Shown in pieces: positions 42,063 to 52,879 of a stretch of 64,000 nt of DNA (positions within the stretch are counted from its first letter, which is position 1; each line of letters opens with the position of its first letter). Source of the stretch: Megaustenia siamemsis (lineage: Eukaryota; Mollusca; Gastropoda; Stylommatophora; Ariophantidae); contig JAVIAB010000139.1 of NCBI GenBank assembly GCA_032433765.1, positions 48,322,240 to 48,386,239 on the forward strand, read 5' to 3'. The notes under the pieces were generated by a model, which had not been told where the DNA came from, made no database searches, and saw nothing but the letters and a program-made list of their open reading frames with translations. Position numbers and translations under genes: made by a program.

Positions 42063-42593
42063 TATCGATATGCAAAACTTCGTATGTTAGATTTTTTATT
42101 TCGAGTTCTTAGATAAGTTTGTGGATAGATCCGACTTTCAGTTATGTGAAGCAGATACTGATAGTTTATATTTGGCTTTAAGTGCACCTAAGTTGGAGGC
42201 TATAGTTAAGTCAGGGCTGCGGAATGAGTTTAATAGCGTATATAAAGACTGGTTTCCTGTCGAGTTTTGCGATGAACATATTAGCCAGACTGTGTAAACT
42301 GTAAGGGTGTTAAAGCATACACCAAACGAACGCCCGGGCTTTTTAAACTAGAGTCCGAAGGGACGGCTCTTGTTAGTTTATGTAGTAAGACGTACCATTG
42401 TAGTGGGGATTACGATAAAATCAGTTGTAAAGGGTTAAGAAAGCAACACAACAAATTAGCTAAAGATATGTTTTTAGAGGTTCTCGCTACGCAAAAGGCT
42501 AAGGGTGGGAAAAATGTAGGTTTCAAAGTCTTAAATAATTCCATATTTTCCTACAGTCAAACAAATAATGCTCTGTCCTATTTCTATATATAA
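42063..42593 (+). pseudogene. protein-primed DNA polymerase B, C-terminal fragment, frameshifted
   Basis: Plus strand, three frames in order. 42063-42095 encodes a YRYAKLRMLDF stretch. About 42097-42297 gives FLDKFVDRSDFQLCEADTDS, with the DTDS catalytic motif C of family B polymerases, then FNSVYKDWFP and a stop. About 42320-42593 gives RTPGLFKLESEGTALVSLCS, then KISCKGLRKQHNKL and NNSIFSYSQTNNALSYFYI before a stop. This order (DTDS, then PGLFK-E, CSKTY, KGLRK) is the C-terminal half of Polinton/Maverick-type pPolB. The enzyme would copy the element's linear DNA from a terminal protein. At least two shifts and loss of the N-terminal two thirds make it dead. Its 5' side is cut exactly where the inverted arm begins. 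Confidence 0.85.
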
Positions 42594-43360
42594 AAAGAAA
42601 TGTAGCTGATGATAACGTCTCGACTACGCCTTTAGATATTTAACTCTTTACACTACCAGTTTAGACTACCCAGCAATCTCTAACAGTTTCACCCCTTATG
42701 ATTCATTTATGACATAGAACTAAGCAGACACCCAACTACATAGCTATAAATAAAGGTTATCCCTGTACTATATATTTACTCAGTGTACTAAATATGTTTG
42801 TAATGTTATATAATATCCACTGTATGTTATACACCTATTGAGATAATAAAAGAATAAAATATATCTTCGTCTTCTGTTTTAAATTTAATGTTTTTCATTG
42901 ATGTTGTATAATCTACTAACCTATCACTATCGCTCAAGTACACCAAGCGCTCCAAAGTCAGCAGACACCAGACATAAACAGAGCACTTCCGGTGGGGTTC
43001 TTACATAGTTTTCCGCTCATTTATTTCTTTCGAGTTATTATTATTTCGCGATTTTAATAACTTTCAGTTAGTCGAGATGCTTTTCCATATAATCCGCTCC
43101 CTCCCGTGCCGAGGTACATGTCGATGCGGTTGCCTAAATTTTATAAGGTTCTTTCGTTATTTTTACATAAGTTTCACGCTCGTTTTCATTTTTATATTTC
43201 TAAGTTTCGCGTTCATTTTCTATTGCTTTTTCATTAGACTCGATATTTACTTCTAAAATTTTCTAACACGCCTTCTAAGGATGTGTTCAGCCTCATGACT
43301 CACGATAGGTCTGCGGGTTATAAGAGTGTTATCACCTACGCCGCGCTCGTGGTCAGGTAA
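42594..43360. other. Polinton core, non-coding; segment repeated at 47838-48190
   Basis: 42645-43005 reappears in direct orientation at 47838-48190 (shared ttatccctgtactatatatt and gataataaaagaataaaata). 43005-43360 has short scraps upstream of the F54H12.2-like frame (DVFSLMTHDRSAGYKS), probably the decayed earlier part of that gene in a different frame. Confidence 0.7.
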
Positions 43361-43972
43361 GCTAAGCTAAACCCCGCGATTTCTCTGGCTCACGAAAAGG
43401 CTCTCTTAAGCAGGAATGCTCGGTACCCGATCGAGAGGGTTACCATCAAGACATTTTCCATCGCTAGCGGGATGTTCTCCCACAGTCAAGACAATTTATT
43501 TTTGTCTCAAACACCGACCCGTGTAGTGATAGGTCTGATTACGGCCAGTGCGTTTAATGGCGTTTATTTAGCTAACCCGTTCAATTTTCAACACTTTGGT
43601 CTGATTTATATGAACCTGACGGTCGACGGGAAATGCATCTCGGGAAAGCCTCTAACTATGGACTTTGAACGAAATCAATACGCGAGAGCTTTTTTCGGCA
43701 CAAATCTGGCCATGGGTCTGATTGGTAAAGACGCCGGGAATAACGTTAATTATAGAGAGTACAAGGACGGATATTGTCTATTTGGTTTTGACCTCTCGTC
43801 TAGTCTACTGGACGGCTCCCATTTTGAGCTAGCCACAAGCGGACCCTTGTCGATAGAACTCAAGTTTGCCGCTCCCACAACTACTCCCCTACAAGTCATC
43901 GTCTACGCCGAGTTGGACTCAGTGCTCGAGGTGTCCAAGACAAGGCAGATTCTAACACACTTCACCGTTTGA
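43361..43972 (+). CDS. F54H12.2-like protein, C-terminal domain (Polinton-associated)
   Basis: Open from 43361, after an in-frame stop at 43358, to a stop at 43972. The first Met at 43472 is unlikely to be the true start, because family-like sequence precedes it (NARYPIERVTIKTFSIASG). The protein shows RVVIGLITASAFNGVYLANP then FNFQHFGLIYMNLTVDGK, YKDGYCLFGFDLSSS, SIELKFAAPT and VIVYAELDSVLEV. This is the conserved C-terminal module of invertebrate proteins labelled 'uncharacterized protein F54H12.2', frequent in mobile-element contexts. Here it shares an element with a pPolB, suggesting a virion- or element-encoded structural protein; that role is inference. The N-terminal part is lost or frameshifted upstream. 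The last 113 bp lie in the right inverted arm, so an antisense copy sits in the left arm. Confidence 0.75.
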   Translation, partial: AKLNPAISLAHEKALLSRNARYPIERVTIKTFSIASGMFSHSQDNLFLSQTPTRVVIGLITASAFNGVYLANPFNFQHFGLIYMNLTVDGKCISGKPLTMDFERNQYARAFFGTNLAMGLIGKDAGNNVNYREYKDGYCLFGFDLSSSLLDGSHFELATSGPLSIELKFAAPTTTPLQVIVYAELDSVLEVSKTRQILTHFTV

Positions 43973-44552
43973 GTGAGAGAGAAGATGAACACGAGGGAGA
44001 TTTACAACCTTTTGATGTCGGATATTTTCGTTCGGCGTTGTTCCCTTTTTTTGGCCATTGTTACGCACCTAGTACGCCCCCGAGAATACTTAATATAGGA
44101 CGGAGCAAAGCCCCTATGAACCCAGAGAGTTGAGGGTGTGGCTTGATGGTGTTGTTGAGGGTGTGGCTTGATGATGATGGTGGCACATGATGATGATGTG
44201 TCAATTTGTGTAGCTTGGTGATGATGGTGTTGTTGAGGGTGTGGTTTGATGATGATGGTGGCACATGATGATGATGTGTCAATTTGTGTAGCTTGGTGAT
44301 GATGATGGTGTTGTTGAGGGTGTGGCTTGATGATGATGATGATAAGAGAGAGAGAGAGCGACGACCATTAATCACTACACATGATGATGTTGCCCGAGCC
44401 GACCAGCGACGACGACGACCAGCGACGACCAGCGACCGCCGACCAGCGCCGGATTTGAACATTTTGGGCTGTATCGTGCAGCACAATCTTGTATCGTGCT
44501 GCACGATACATCTGCGTAGTATGTACGGCTCAAAACACTCTTGTATACTACT
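43860..44552. repeat. Polinton-type right inverted arm and terminus
   Basis: 43860-44450 is the 591-bp partner of 41472-42062. Beyond it are atcgtgcagca subterminal motifs in both orientations (44470-44510) and the outer terminus at 44528-44552. The spacer between arm and terminus is 77 bp here but about 495 bp on the left. Confidence 0.85.
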
Positions 44553-45110
44553 AGTTTTTTGTTGATTTTTTGATGGAGTTTTATATGTAGGGGTGTCAAA
44601 AAATATGTTTGGGGTATGCCTTGAGGTTATATTTCAATTTTTTATCGATTTCAGGGGCGTAACCCTAAAAAATGGTAAGGGGGGTTACATTTTCAAAAGT
44701 GATTTTTAAGTTAATTTTTGGTGTGGGGATGTCTAAAATAAAGTTTTAGGTAAGTCTACGTGCTAAATTTACGATTTTTATCGATTTCAGGGGCGTAACC
44801 CTCAAAAATGGTAAGGGGGGTTACATTTTCAAAAGTGGTTTTTAATGTAAATTTTTGGTGTGGGGATGTCTAAAATAAAGTTTTAGGTAAGCCTGCGTGC
44901 TAAATTAACGCTTTTTATCGATTCCATGGGCGTAACCCTAAAAAAATGATAAGGGGGTAAAATCCTAAAAGTGGTTTTTAATGTAAATTTTTGCAATGGG
45001 GATGTCTAAAATAGAGTTTGGGGTATGCCTAGAGTGAAAATTTACGATTTTTACCGATTTCATGGGCGTATCCCTAAAAAATGATCAGGGGGTAAACTCA
45101 TAAAATTGCC
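44553..45110. repeat. 136-bp tandem repeat, about 3.5 copies
   Basis: gggcgtaaccctaaaaaatg recurs at 44655, 44791, 44928 and 45064. The copies diverge steadily from left to right, so this is an older array than its neighbours. Confidence 0.88.
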
Positions 45111-45345
45111 ATCATACGTCAAAATCTTTTTAGTAACACATCCGGTATTGCCTCAGAGGTCAGTTCTATTTGGCTGCGTTACTTTCACACACAAGCTCAA
45201 ATAACGCGACAGGATTAGACAAACCCTTGTTAGTTAACAACAGAAATGACTTTGAAACGTTTATCGATAGATTTAATGAAAGTGATATATTAGGTTATAC
45301 AGACAAAAATAGGGCGACAATCAAATACACCGTTTCTGACCTTGC
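45111..45345 (+). other. unassigned coding-like fragment
   Basis: A plus-strand open frame whose clear part is 45190-45345 (LLVNNRNDFETFIDRFNESD, then YTDKNRATIKYTVS). It looks protein-coding and polar but matches no family I recognise. Lying between the Polinton-type element and its debris, it may be another piece of that element. It is cut by the following array. Confidence 0.4.
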
Positions 45346-45495
45346 CTCCTAGGTTTCTGTCTTTGCCTCTTAGGTTTCTGCCCTTGCCTCCTAGGTTTCT
45401 GCCCTTGCCTCCTAGGTTTCTGACCTTGCCTCCTAGGTTTCTGACCTTGCCTCCTAGGTTTCTGCCCTTGCCTCTTAGGTTTCTGCCCTTGCCCA
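45335..45495. repeat. 21-bp repeat, about 8 copies
   Basis: Unit cttgcctcctaggtttctgc plus one base. The length is a multiple of three, so short open frames appear on both strands (PPRFLPL or GGKGRNL cycles). Confidence 0.92.
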
Positions 45496-46110
45496 CGACC
45501 TCTCGAACCACGCACTTAACAAACTACAAACTTAATAAACCACAAACTCACGAACAACGAACTTAACAAACCACGAACCACGGACTTACCGAACCCTCAA
45601 CTCACGAACCGCGAACCACAACCCCACGAACCATGGACTTAACGAACCATCAACTAACGAACCACGAACTACAACCCCACGAACCACGGACTTAACGAAC
45701 CCTCAACTCACGAACCGCGAACCACAACCCCTACGAACCATGGACTTAACGAACCATCAACTAACGAACCACAACCCTACGAACCACTGACTTAACGAAC
45801 CATCAACTAACGAACCACGAACCACAACCCCACGAACCACGGACTTAACGAACCCTCAACTCACGAACCGCGAACCACAACCCCTACGAACCATGGACTT
45901 AACGAACCATCAACTAACGAACCACGAACCACAACCCCACGAACCACGGACTTAACGAACCATCAACTAACGAACCACAAACTCACGAACAACGAACTTA
46001 ACAAACCACGAACTTAACAAACCACGAACTTAACGAACCACGAACCACAACCCCACGAATCACGGACTTAACGAACCACGGACTTACCGAACCACGAACC
46101 ACGACCCCCC
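45496..46110. repeat. gaaccacgaac-type minisatellite with higher-order structure
   Basis: An 11-bp-like core (acgaaccacga, acggacttaacgaa, accatcaactaacgaa) is arranged in longer blocks of about 55-130 bp that repeat three to four times. A last 21-bp-array unit reappears at 46118-46145, so the two arrays are interleaved. Confidence 0.85.
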
Positions 46111-46920
46111 TATTTTTATGTCCTTGCCTCTTAGGTTTCTGCCATTGCCTGCTAGATTTCTGTCCTTAATATAACTTCCTGCTCGTTGTATCCAACTATT
46201 TATAACTGTCATGGAACTCCTGGTATTGCAGCAGGGGTCAAAACGCGTTCAAGTAACCCGCCACTTGTATTATTTCCCTCACCATTGACCCGCTAGGTGG
46301 ATTGTATCAGGGGCCGAATCGATTTAAAGTAACCCATGCATCAGACTCGACAGCACTTCAAGTTGAAAATGAGGTCAGTTATCACGATAACAGTAATCCT
46401 CTTCTCCGATTAGTTAATCCAGAGGTCAGTCATTTCGTTGATGGGTGTCCGATAGAAATCTTCTTCTCTGATTGGTTAACCTAGATATTAGTCGAGGGTG
46501 GAATAGTATCGTCCAAATTTTATTTACCAGATTATATTTAAACTAGTCGGATGTGAGACTTCGTGTTATAAGCGCGCTTGATTCACGGACGTTTATTTTC
46601 GTAGTACTGTTCAGTCTAGCGGTCTGTGTTGTAGTGGAATATTTTACGGTGTAAGTTGAATTTTTTTTCTGTTTTTCTCTTAGCTCATAACGATGTGATA
46701 GGTTATCATTAAAGGAATTTCAGTTGTATTAATGGTGATGTGTATAAAGTACGTCTGTTAAGCCTTGTCGAGTGTATTATTCCTTCGTTTTTCATATGTT
46801 TATCTTATTGGTTCTTTAAAAAGTAGATATTTCAAGTCTTTTTGTAATTGATATTCAATGTTATTAATGTGTTACACTGGTGGTAAGGTAAAAATACGAA
46901 TGAAGGCGGAACGCTAGGCG
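46111..46920. other. unassigned stretch
   Basis: Two related segments (near 46310-46400 and 46400-46490, both with gaggtcagt and cttctc.gattggtta) suggest an old duplication. A gttataagcgcgc element at 46564 looks TATA-like, but no gene follows. Confidence 0.4.
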
Positions 46921-46924
46921 AGGT

Positions 46925-46969
<45 letters not shown>

Positions 46970-47010
46970 AAGGTGGAATGGTAGGAGAGAAGTCTAGTAG
47001 AAGTTAGAAG

Positions 47011-47050
<40 letters not shown>

Positions 47051-47325
47051 CGAGAGAGAGAAGCGTATGAGAAAGAAGGCGAGATGCTATGTATTAATGG
47101 TGAGAATAATCAAGTGTTACAATAGGAGGGACGCTAAAAATATGAGGGAGGGCGGGGGAGCTAAAGGGAGAGGCGGAGGGTGGACTGATAGGTTAGATGT
47201 CTAAGAGAGGATAGGGGATAAAGCGAGAGAGAGAGAGAGAGAGAGAGAGAAGGAAGGCGCAATGCTAGGGATAAATGGAGAGAATGAGTAAGTGTTTCAA
47301 TGGAGGGAAATCTAGGCTGGAATAG

Positions 47326-47374
<49 letters not shown>

Positions 47375-47885
47375 GGCGAGAGAGAGAGAGAGAGATAGCG
47401 AACCACTAACACCGAGGAACATATTTACACTACCAGCTTAGACTAACCAGTAATCTCTAACTGAGAGAGAGAGGAAGAAAGGTGGAATGGTAGGAGAGAA
47501 GTCTAGTAGGGGTTAGAAGAGAGAGAGCGAGAGAGAGAAGCCTATGAGAAAGAAGGCGAGATGCTATGTATTAATGGTGAGAATAATCAAGTGTTACAAT
47601 AGGAGGGACGCTAAAAATATGAGGGAGGGTGGGGGAGCTAAAGGGAGAGGTGGAGGGTGGACTGATAGGTTAGAAGTCTAAGAGAGGATAGGGGAGAAAG
47701 CGAGAGAGAAAAGGAAGGCGCGATGATAGGGATAAATGGAGAGAATGAGTAAGTGTTTCAATGGAGGGAAATCTAGGCTGGAATAGTAGAGAGAGAGAGA
47801 GAGAGAGCGAGAGAGATAGCGAACCACTAACACAGAGGAACATATTTACACTACCAGATTAGACTACCCAGTAATCTCTAACAGT
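46921..47885. repeat. (ga)-rich segment duplicated in tandem
   Basis: 46965-47462 and 47463-47885 are copies of one about 420-500 bp block (shared gtggaatggtaggagagaag, gttacaataggagggacgct and ctaggctggaatagtagaga, and an end with catatttacactaccag). The copies differ in length mainly at (ga)n tracts. Confidence 0.85.
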
Positions 47886-48190
47886 TTCACCCTTATGCTT
47901 CATTTATGGTACAAAGCTAAGCAGACACCCAACTACATAGCTATAAATAAATGTTATCCCTGTACTATATATTTACTCAGTGTACTAAATATGTTTGTAA
48001 TGTTATATAATATCCACTGTATGTTATACACCTATTGAGATAATAAAAGAATAAAATATATCTTCGTCTTCTGTTTTATATTGATCGTTTTTTTTATTGA
48101 TGTTGTATAATCTACTAACCTATCACTATCGAGCAAGTACATGAAGAACGCCAAAGTCAGCACAAAGCAGACATAAACAGGTCACTTCCG
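47838..48190. mobile_element. second copy of a Polinton core segment
   Basis: Direct repeat of 42645-43005 at roughly 90% or better identity by eye. It begins at catatttacactaccag, which also ends each (ga)-rich block, so the blocks and this segment belong to one element family. Confidence 0.85.
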
Positions 48191-48344
48191 GGGTCACCGG
48201 GACTAGAGGTCAACATCTCGACACGAGCAGTCATGGTTAACTCCCCTTGTCTCTCGTGTACATTAGGCGCTAAAGGCGCCTCTTATATATCTTTGTTAAT
48301 TCGCGCCTAAATACTAAGTAGATCCTTCCTGATATACTACTATG
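48191..48344. other. unassigned spacer
   Basis: GC-richer leader then cctcttatatatctttg. No gene recognised. Confidence 0.4.
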
Positions 48345-49880
48345 GTGTTGGTGGATGAATTAAATGGTGGTGAATTAACTGTAAGTGGGGGTGAATAAAC
48401 TATAATTGGTGGATGAATTAAATGTGAGTGGTGGTGATTTAATTGTGAGTGGTGGTGAATAAACTATGATTGGTGGATGAATTAAATGTGAGTGGTGGTT
48501 ATCTAATTGTGAGTGGTGGTGAATAAACTATGACTGGTGGATGAATTAAATGTGAGCGGTGGTGATTTAATTGTGAGTAGTGGTGAATTAACTATGATTG
48601 GTGGATGAATTAAATGTGAGTGGTGGTGAATAAACTATGATTGGCGGATGAATTAAATGTGAGTGGTGGTGAATAAACTATGACTGGTGGATGAATTAAA
48701 TGTGAGCGGTGGTGATTTTATTGTGAGTGGTGGTGAATAAACTTTGACTGGTGGATGAATAAAATGTGAGCGGTGGTGATTTAATTGTGAGCGGTGGTGA
48801 ATAAACTATGATTGGTGGATGAATTAAATGTGAGCGGTGGTGATTTAATTGTGAGTAGTGGTGAATTAACTGTAAGTTGGGGTGAATAAACTATGATTGG
48901 TGGATGAATTAAATGTGAGCGGTGGTGAATAAACTATGATTGGTGGATGAATTAAATGTGAGCGGTGGTGATTTAATTGTGAGTCGTGGTGATTTAATTG
49001 TGAGTCGTGGTGAATAAACTATGACTGATGGATGAATTAAATAGTGGTGAACTAACTGTGAGTGGTGGTGAATTAACTGTAACTGGTGATGAGCGAACTG
49101 TATAATTTGTGGTGAAAAAACTGTAAGCGGTGATGAATTAACTGTGAGCGGTGGTGAATAAACTGTGAGCGGTGGTGAATTAACTGTGAGCGGTGGTGAA
49201 TTAACTGTGAGCGGTGGTGAATAAACTGTGAGCGGTGGTTAATTAACTGTGATCAGGGGTGAATAAACTGTGAGTGGTGATGAATTAACTGTAAATGCTG
49301 GTGAATAAACTGTGAGCGGTGGTTAATTAACTGTAATTGGTGGTGAGTTAACTGTGAGCGGTGGTGAACTAACTTTAATTATTGGTGAATAAACTGTGAG
49401 CGGTGGTGAATAAACTGAGCGGTGGTGAATTAACTGTAATTGGCGATGAGTTAACTGTAATTGGTGGTGAATAAACTGTGAGCGGTGGTGAATAAACTGA
49501 GCGGTGGTGAATTAACTGTGCTTGATTTTTGCTGAATTAAATGTGAGTGGTGGCGAATTAACTGTGAGTAGTGGTGAATTGACAGTAATTGGTGATGAGT
49601 TAACTGTGAGCGGTGGTGAATTAACTGTAATTGGTGGTGAATAAACTGTGAGCGGTGGTGAATAAACTGAGCGTTGGTGAATTAACTGTGAGTGATGGTG
49701 AATTAACTGTGATTGATTGGTGCTGAATTAACTGTGAGTCGTGGTGAATTAACTGTAATTTGTGGTGAATTAACTGTAATTGGTCATGAATGAACTGTAA
49801 TTGGTGATGTATCATATGTGATTTGTGGTGAATAAATGGTGATGAATCTACTATGATTGGTGGTGAGTCAGCGCTTACGG
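48345..49880. repeat. about 20-bp minisatellite, 1.5 kb, with higher-order units
   Basis: Basic motif ggtggtgaattaactgtgag with variants (aataaactat, atttaattgt). In the left half, blocks of about 60 bp alternate three variants in a fixed order. In the right half, single 21-bp units dominate. At least 70 basic units. Confidence 0.92.
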
Positions 49881-50194
49881 AAGATGATTTAAATGTGGCT
49901 GTTGTTTGATTAGTAGCTTCACGTGGCATTTATTTATAACTGACCTGAAAATGCTCATTAGTGATCTCTCTGCTCTGTCCCTCAAGGAGCGTTAGACCTG
50001 TGTTGATGGATATTCTTGGAGCGGTCGTATCAGATGGTCTGACCGCCACATGGAGAGTAATCGGTAAACTCTTTAGGAATGTAAAAAAAAAACTGAATCA
50101 TGAAGACAAAATATATTTGAATTGACCGAATCATGAGAACAACATTATTTAAATTGTTTTAATCATAAAAGCAAAGTATATTTAAATTTATAAA
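49881..50194. other. unassigned spacer
   Basis: AT-rich, including a short direct repeat (aatcatgaagacaaaatata-like, near 50096, 50129 and 50160). Confidence 0.4.
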
Positions 50195-50605
50195 ATTATT
50201 AAATATGGTGCAGAAACAAGGACATTAGACAAGAAAACAGAACAGAGAATTGAAGCCTTTGAAATGTGGATATATAGAAGAATAGGTAGAATTGGATGGA
50301 AGGAAAAGAAAACAAATGATGAAGTCTTAAAACAACTAAAAATGAAAAGAGAACTACTAAACACAATTCAAACAAGACAAATGCAAACTTGGGCCATGTT
50401 AAAAGACACAACAGCCTACTAAAAGTAATCCTGGAGGGGAAAATACAAGGTAAAACAGGCAGAGGCAGACCAAGACTAACATGGAAGAGTAACATCAAAA
50501 GATGGACAAACCAGCCTATGGCAACCTGCGCCATCAAAGCAAAAGACATAGCAGAATGGCACTCCATGGTAGCCAACCTTCTTTGCGGAGACGGCACTCG
50601 ACGAA
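50195..50605 (+). pseudogene. LINE family A C-terminal fragment
   Basis: The plus strand carries GAETRTLDKKTEQRIEAFEM and WIYRRIGRIGWKEKKTNDEV in one frame, then GHVKRHNSLLKVILEGKIQG, KTGRGRPRLTWKSNIKRWTN and VANLLCGDGTRRRW in a second frame from 50389. The second frame does not stop at the usual LINE end but continues into the next array. Confidence 0.85.
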
Positions 50606-52072
50606 GATGGTATTATCAAAACAAGGTAGTTAAACAATATTTGTGTACGATCGACAGAAGCTCAAAACATGTTCTGGAAAAACAAAGATTTTTCTGTACG
50701 GATGCTTTGTTCGTACGATATATCAACCTTGCTCTGTTCGTACAACATATCAACCTTGCTCTGTTCGTACAACATATCAACCTTGCTCTGTTCGTACGAT
50801 ATATTAACCTTGCTCTGTTCGTACAATATATCAGCCTTGCTCTGTTCCTACAATGGATCAGCCTTGCCCTGTTCCTACAATATATCAACCTTGCTCTGTT
50901 CGTACAAGATATCAGCCTTGCTCTGTTCGTACAACATATCAACCTTGTTCTGTTCGTACACCATATCAACGTTGCTCTGTTCGTACGATATATCAACCTT
51001 GCTCTGTTCGTACGATTTATCAACCTTGCTCTGTTCGTACAACATATCAACCTTGCTCTGTTCGTACAACATATCAGCCTTGCTCTTTTCCTACAATATA
51101 TCAGCCTTGCTCTGTTCCTACAATATATCAACCTTGCTCTGTTCGTACAATATATTTCAGCCTTGCTCTGTTCCTACAATATATCAACCTTGCTCTGTTC
51201 GTACGATATATCAACCTTGCTCTGTTCGTACGATATATCAACCATGCTCTGTTCGTACACCATATCAACGTTGCTCAGTTCGTACAACATATCAACGTTG
51301 CTCAGTTCGTACAACATATCAACCTTGCTCTGTTCGTAAACATATCAACCTTGTTCTGTTCATACAACATATCAACCTTGCCTGTTCGTACAACATATCA
51401 ACCTTGCTCTGTTCGTACAACATATCAACCTTGCTCTGTTCGTACAACATATCAATCTTGCTCTATTCGTACAACATATCAACCTTGCTCTGTTCGTACA
51501 ACATATCGACCTTGCTCTGTTCGTACAACATATCAATCTTGCTCTGTTCGTACAACATATATATGAACCTTGCTCTGTTCGAAAAACATATCAATCTTGC
51601 TCTGTTCGTACAACATATATAAGAACCTTGCTCTGTTCGTACAACATATCAACCTTGCTCTGTTCGTACAACATATCAATCTTGCTCTGTTCGTACAACA
51701 TATATATGAACCTTGCTCTGTTCGTACAACATATCAACCTTGCTCTGTTCGTACAAGATATCAACGTTGCTCTGTTCGTACAAGATATCAACGTTGCTCT
51801 GTTCGTACAACATATCAACATTGCTCTTTTCGTACAACATATCAACCTTGCTCTGTTCGTACATCATATCAACGTTGCTCTTTTTTCGTACAACATATCA
51901 ACCTTGCTCTGTTCGTACAACATATCAAAGTTGCTTAGTTCGTACAACATATCAACGTTGCTCTTTTCGTACAACATATCAACCTTGCTCTGTTCGTACA
52001 GCATATCAACCTTGCTCTGTTCGTACAACATATCAACGTTGCTTAGTTCGTACAACATATCAACCTTGCCCT
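50606..52072. repeat. 27-bp minisatellite, about 50 copies
   Basis: Starts at about 50700 after a LINE tail. Unit ttgctctgttcgtacaacat plus atcaacc, with sub-variants (cgatatatc, agatatc, catatatatgaacc). Because 27 is a multiple of three and the unit has no stop in several frames, open frames of up to about 317 codons run through it in all plus frames (nine-residue cycles such as LLCSYNIST, ALFVQHINL and PCSVRTTYQ) and in minus frames. Confidence 0.96.
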
Positions 52073-52344
52073 GGATATATCACACTCTTGTACATTTGTC
52101 ACTCTCAAAGACACAAGCTGATAGCTAATACTGTTAAGTATATTATATCAGTCCCGAGATTCCCATTAGAAACATTCTCATTGTGCGCCTATTGGTATAA
52201 CCGAGGAGAGAGTGAGGGAACTCAGTCTAGAAACAATGAAGAAGACGCATAACAACCCAGGTGGACAACACACAATCATGCAAACACACAAGACATATAC
52301 ATCTCATCATTATTATCATCATCATCATCATCATCATCATCAAG
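52073..52344. other. unassigned; (atc)n microsatellite
   Basis: 52306-52342 is an (atc)n run that forms the 3' tail of the following minus-strand LINE end. Confidence 0.6.
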
Positions 52345-52490
52345 TACTGGGCCTGTTGGTGTAGGTGATCATGTCTCTTTACAACTTTCGATCACAACAG
52401 TTATTTATCATTTCTGTTCTTGACCTTCTGCCAAGCCATTCTCTTAAGCTGTCTGGTATCTTTTCTCTTTGCTTTATATGTCAGGTCGGG
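52345..52490 (-). mobile_element. LINE family C 3' end
   Basis: The minus strand ends with the conserved LGRRSRTEMINNCCDRKL-like stretch, then (gat)n on the left. Inverted relative to 52880-53310. Confidence 0.75.
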
Positions 52491-52879
52491 TGATTTTACC
52501 TGCTACTGTATGCAGTAAACAGTACAACCTGTGGCTGCCTTGCTGCCTTGCAGGTATGCTTGGGAGAGTAAAAGGCTAAGGGAGAGTACCCCAAAGTAAA
52601 ACAACCCCACTGCCTTGTGGGAGAGACTTTTTAGTCAAAGGCTAGCGGAGCCAACCGTAAACAAACCGACGGAAGGTAACAGAAAACCACCGTCGTAACT
52701 TCTTTGCATAATCATGAATCACCACATATGCATCTACACTTACTACAAACAATAATAAATTTGTCCACATTAAGAAACATGTTTACAACTAACATTCTTC
52801 TTTGACTTTCTCGCTGCCCTGACCTCCACAAAAGCACCGACGCCATTACGTTTGTTTATTTGAGTTAAAAAGCAAACAA
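52491..52879. other. unassigned spacer with GC-richer repeat-like part
   Basis: 52500-52700 contains short internal repeats (ggctgccttgctgccttgca, aaaggctaagggagagta, aaaggctagcgga). It may be a piece of an untranslated LINE region. No gene seen. Confidence 0.4.

Larger units (their letters stand above)
40951..44552. mobile_element. decayed Polinton/Maverick-type element with long terminal inverted repeats
   Basis: Outer ends match in inverted orientation: 40951-40976 starts agtagtatacaag and 44528-44552 is its complement with a mismatch. The 5'-AG terminus fits the known Polinton ends. Inside are two arms of exactly equal length (41472-42062 and 43860-44450, 591 bp) that are almost identical in inverted orientation. 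The core holds a broken protein-primed DNA polymerase B and an F54H12.2-like gene. Full Polintons are 15-20 kb with integrase, ATPase, protease and capsid genes; those are absent, so this is a large internal-deletion derivative. No 6-bp target duplication was found (atggtg left, agtttt right). It lies in the first known intron of the host gene. Confidence 0.8.

Noticed and set aside
46564..46620. TATA-like promoter (gttataagcgcgc) with an initiator-like site
   Set aside because: The spacing to the initiator-like site is about 44 bp, and no open frame follows.
50669..51622. Overlapping open frames of 200-317 codons on both strands
   Set aside because: They are all translations of one 27-bp repeat. 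Several frames are open at once, which real genes rarely show.
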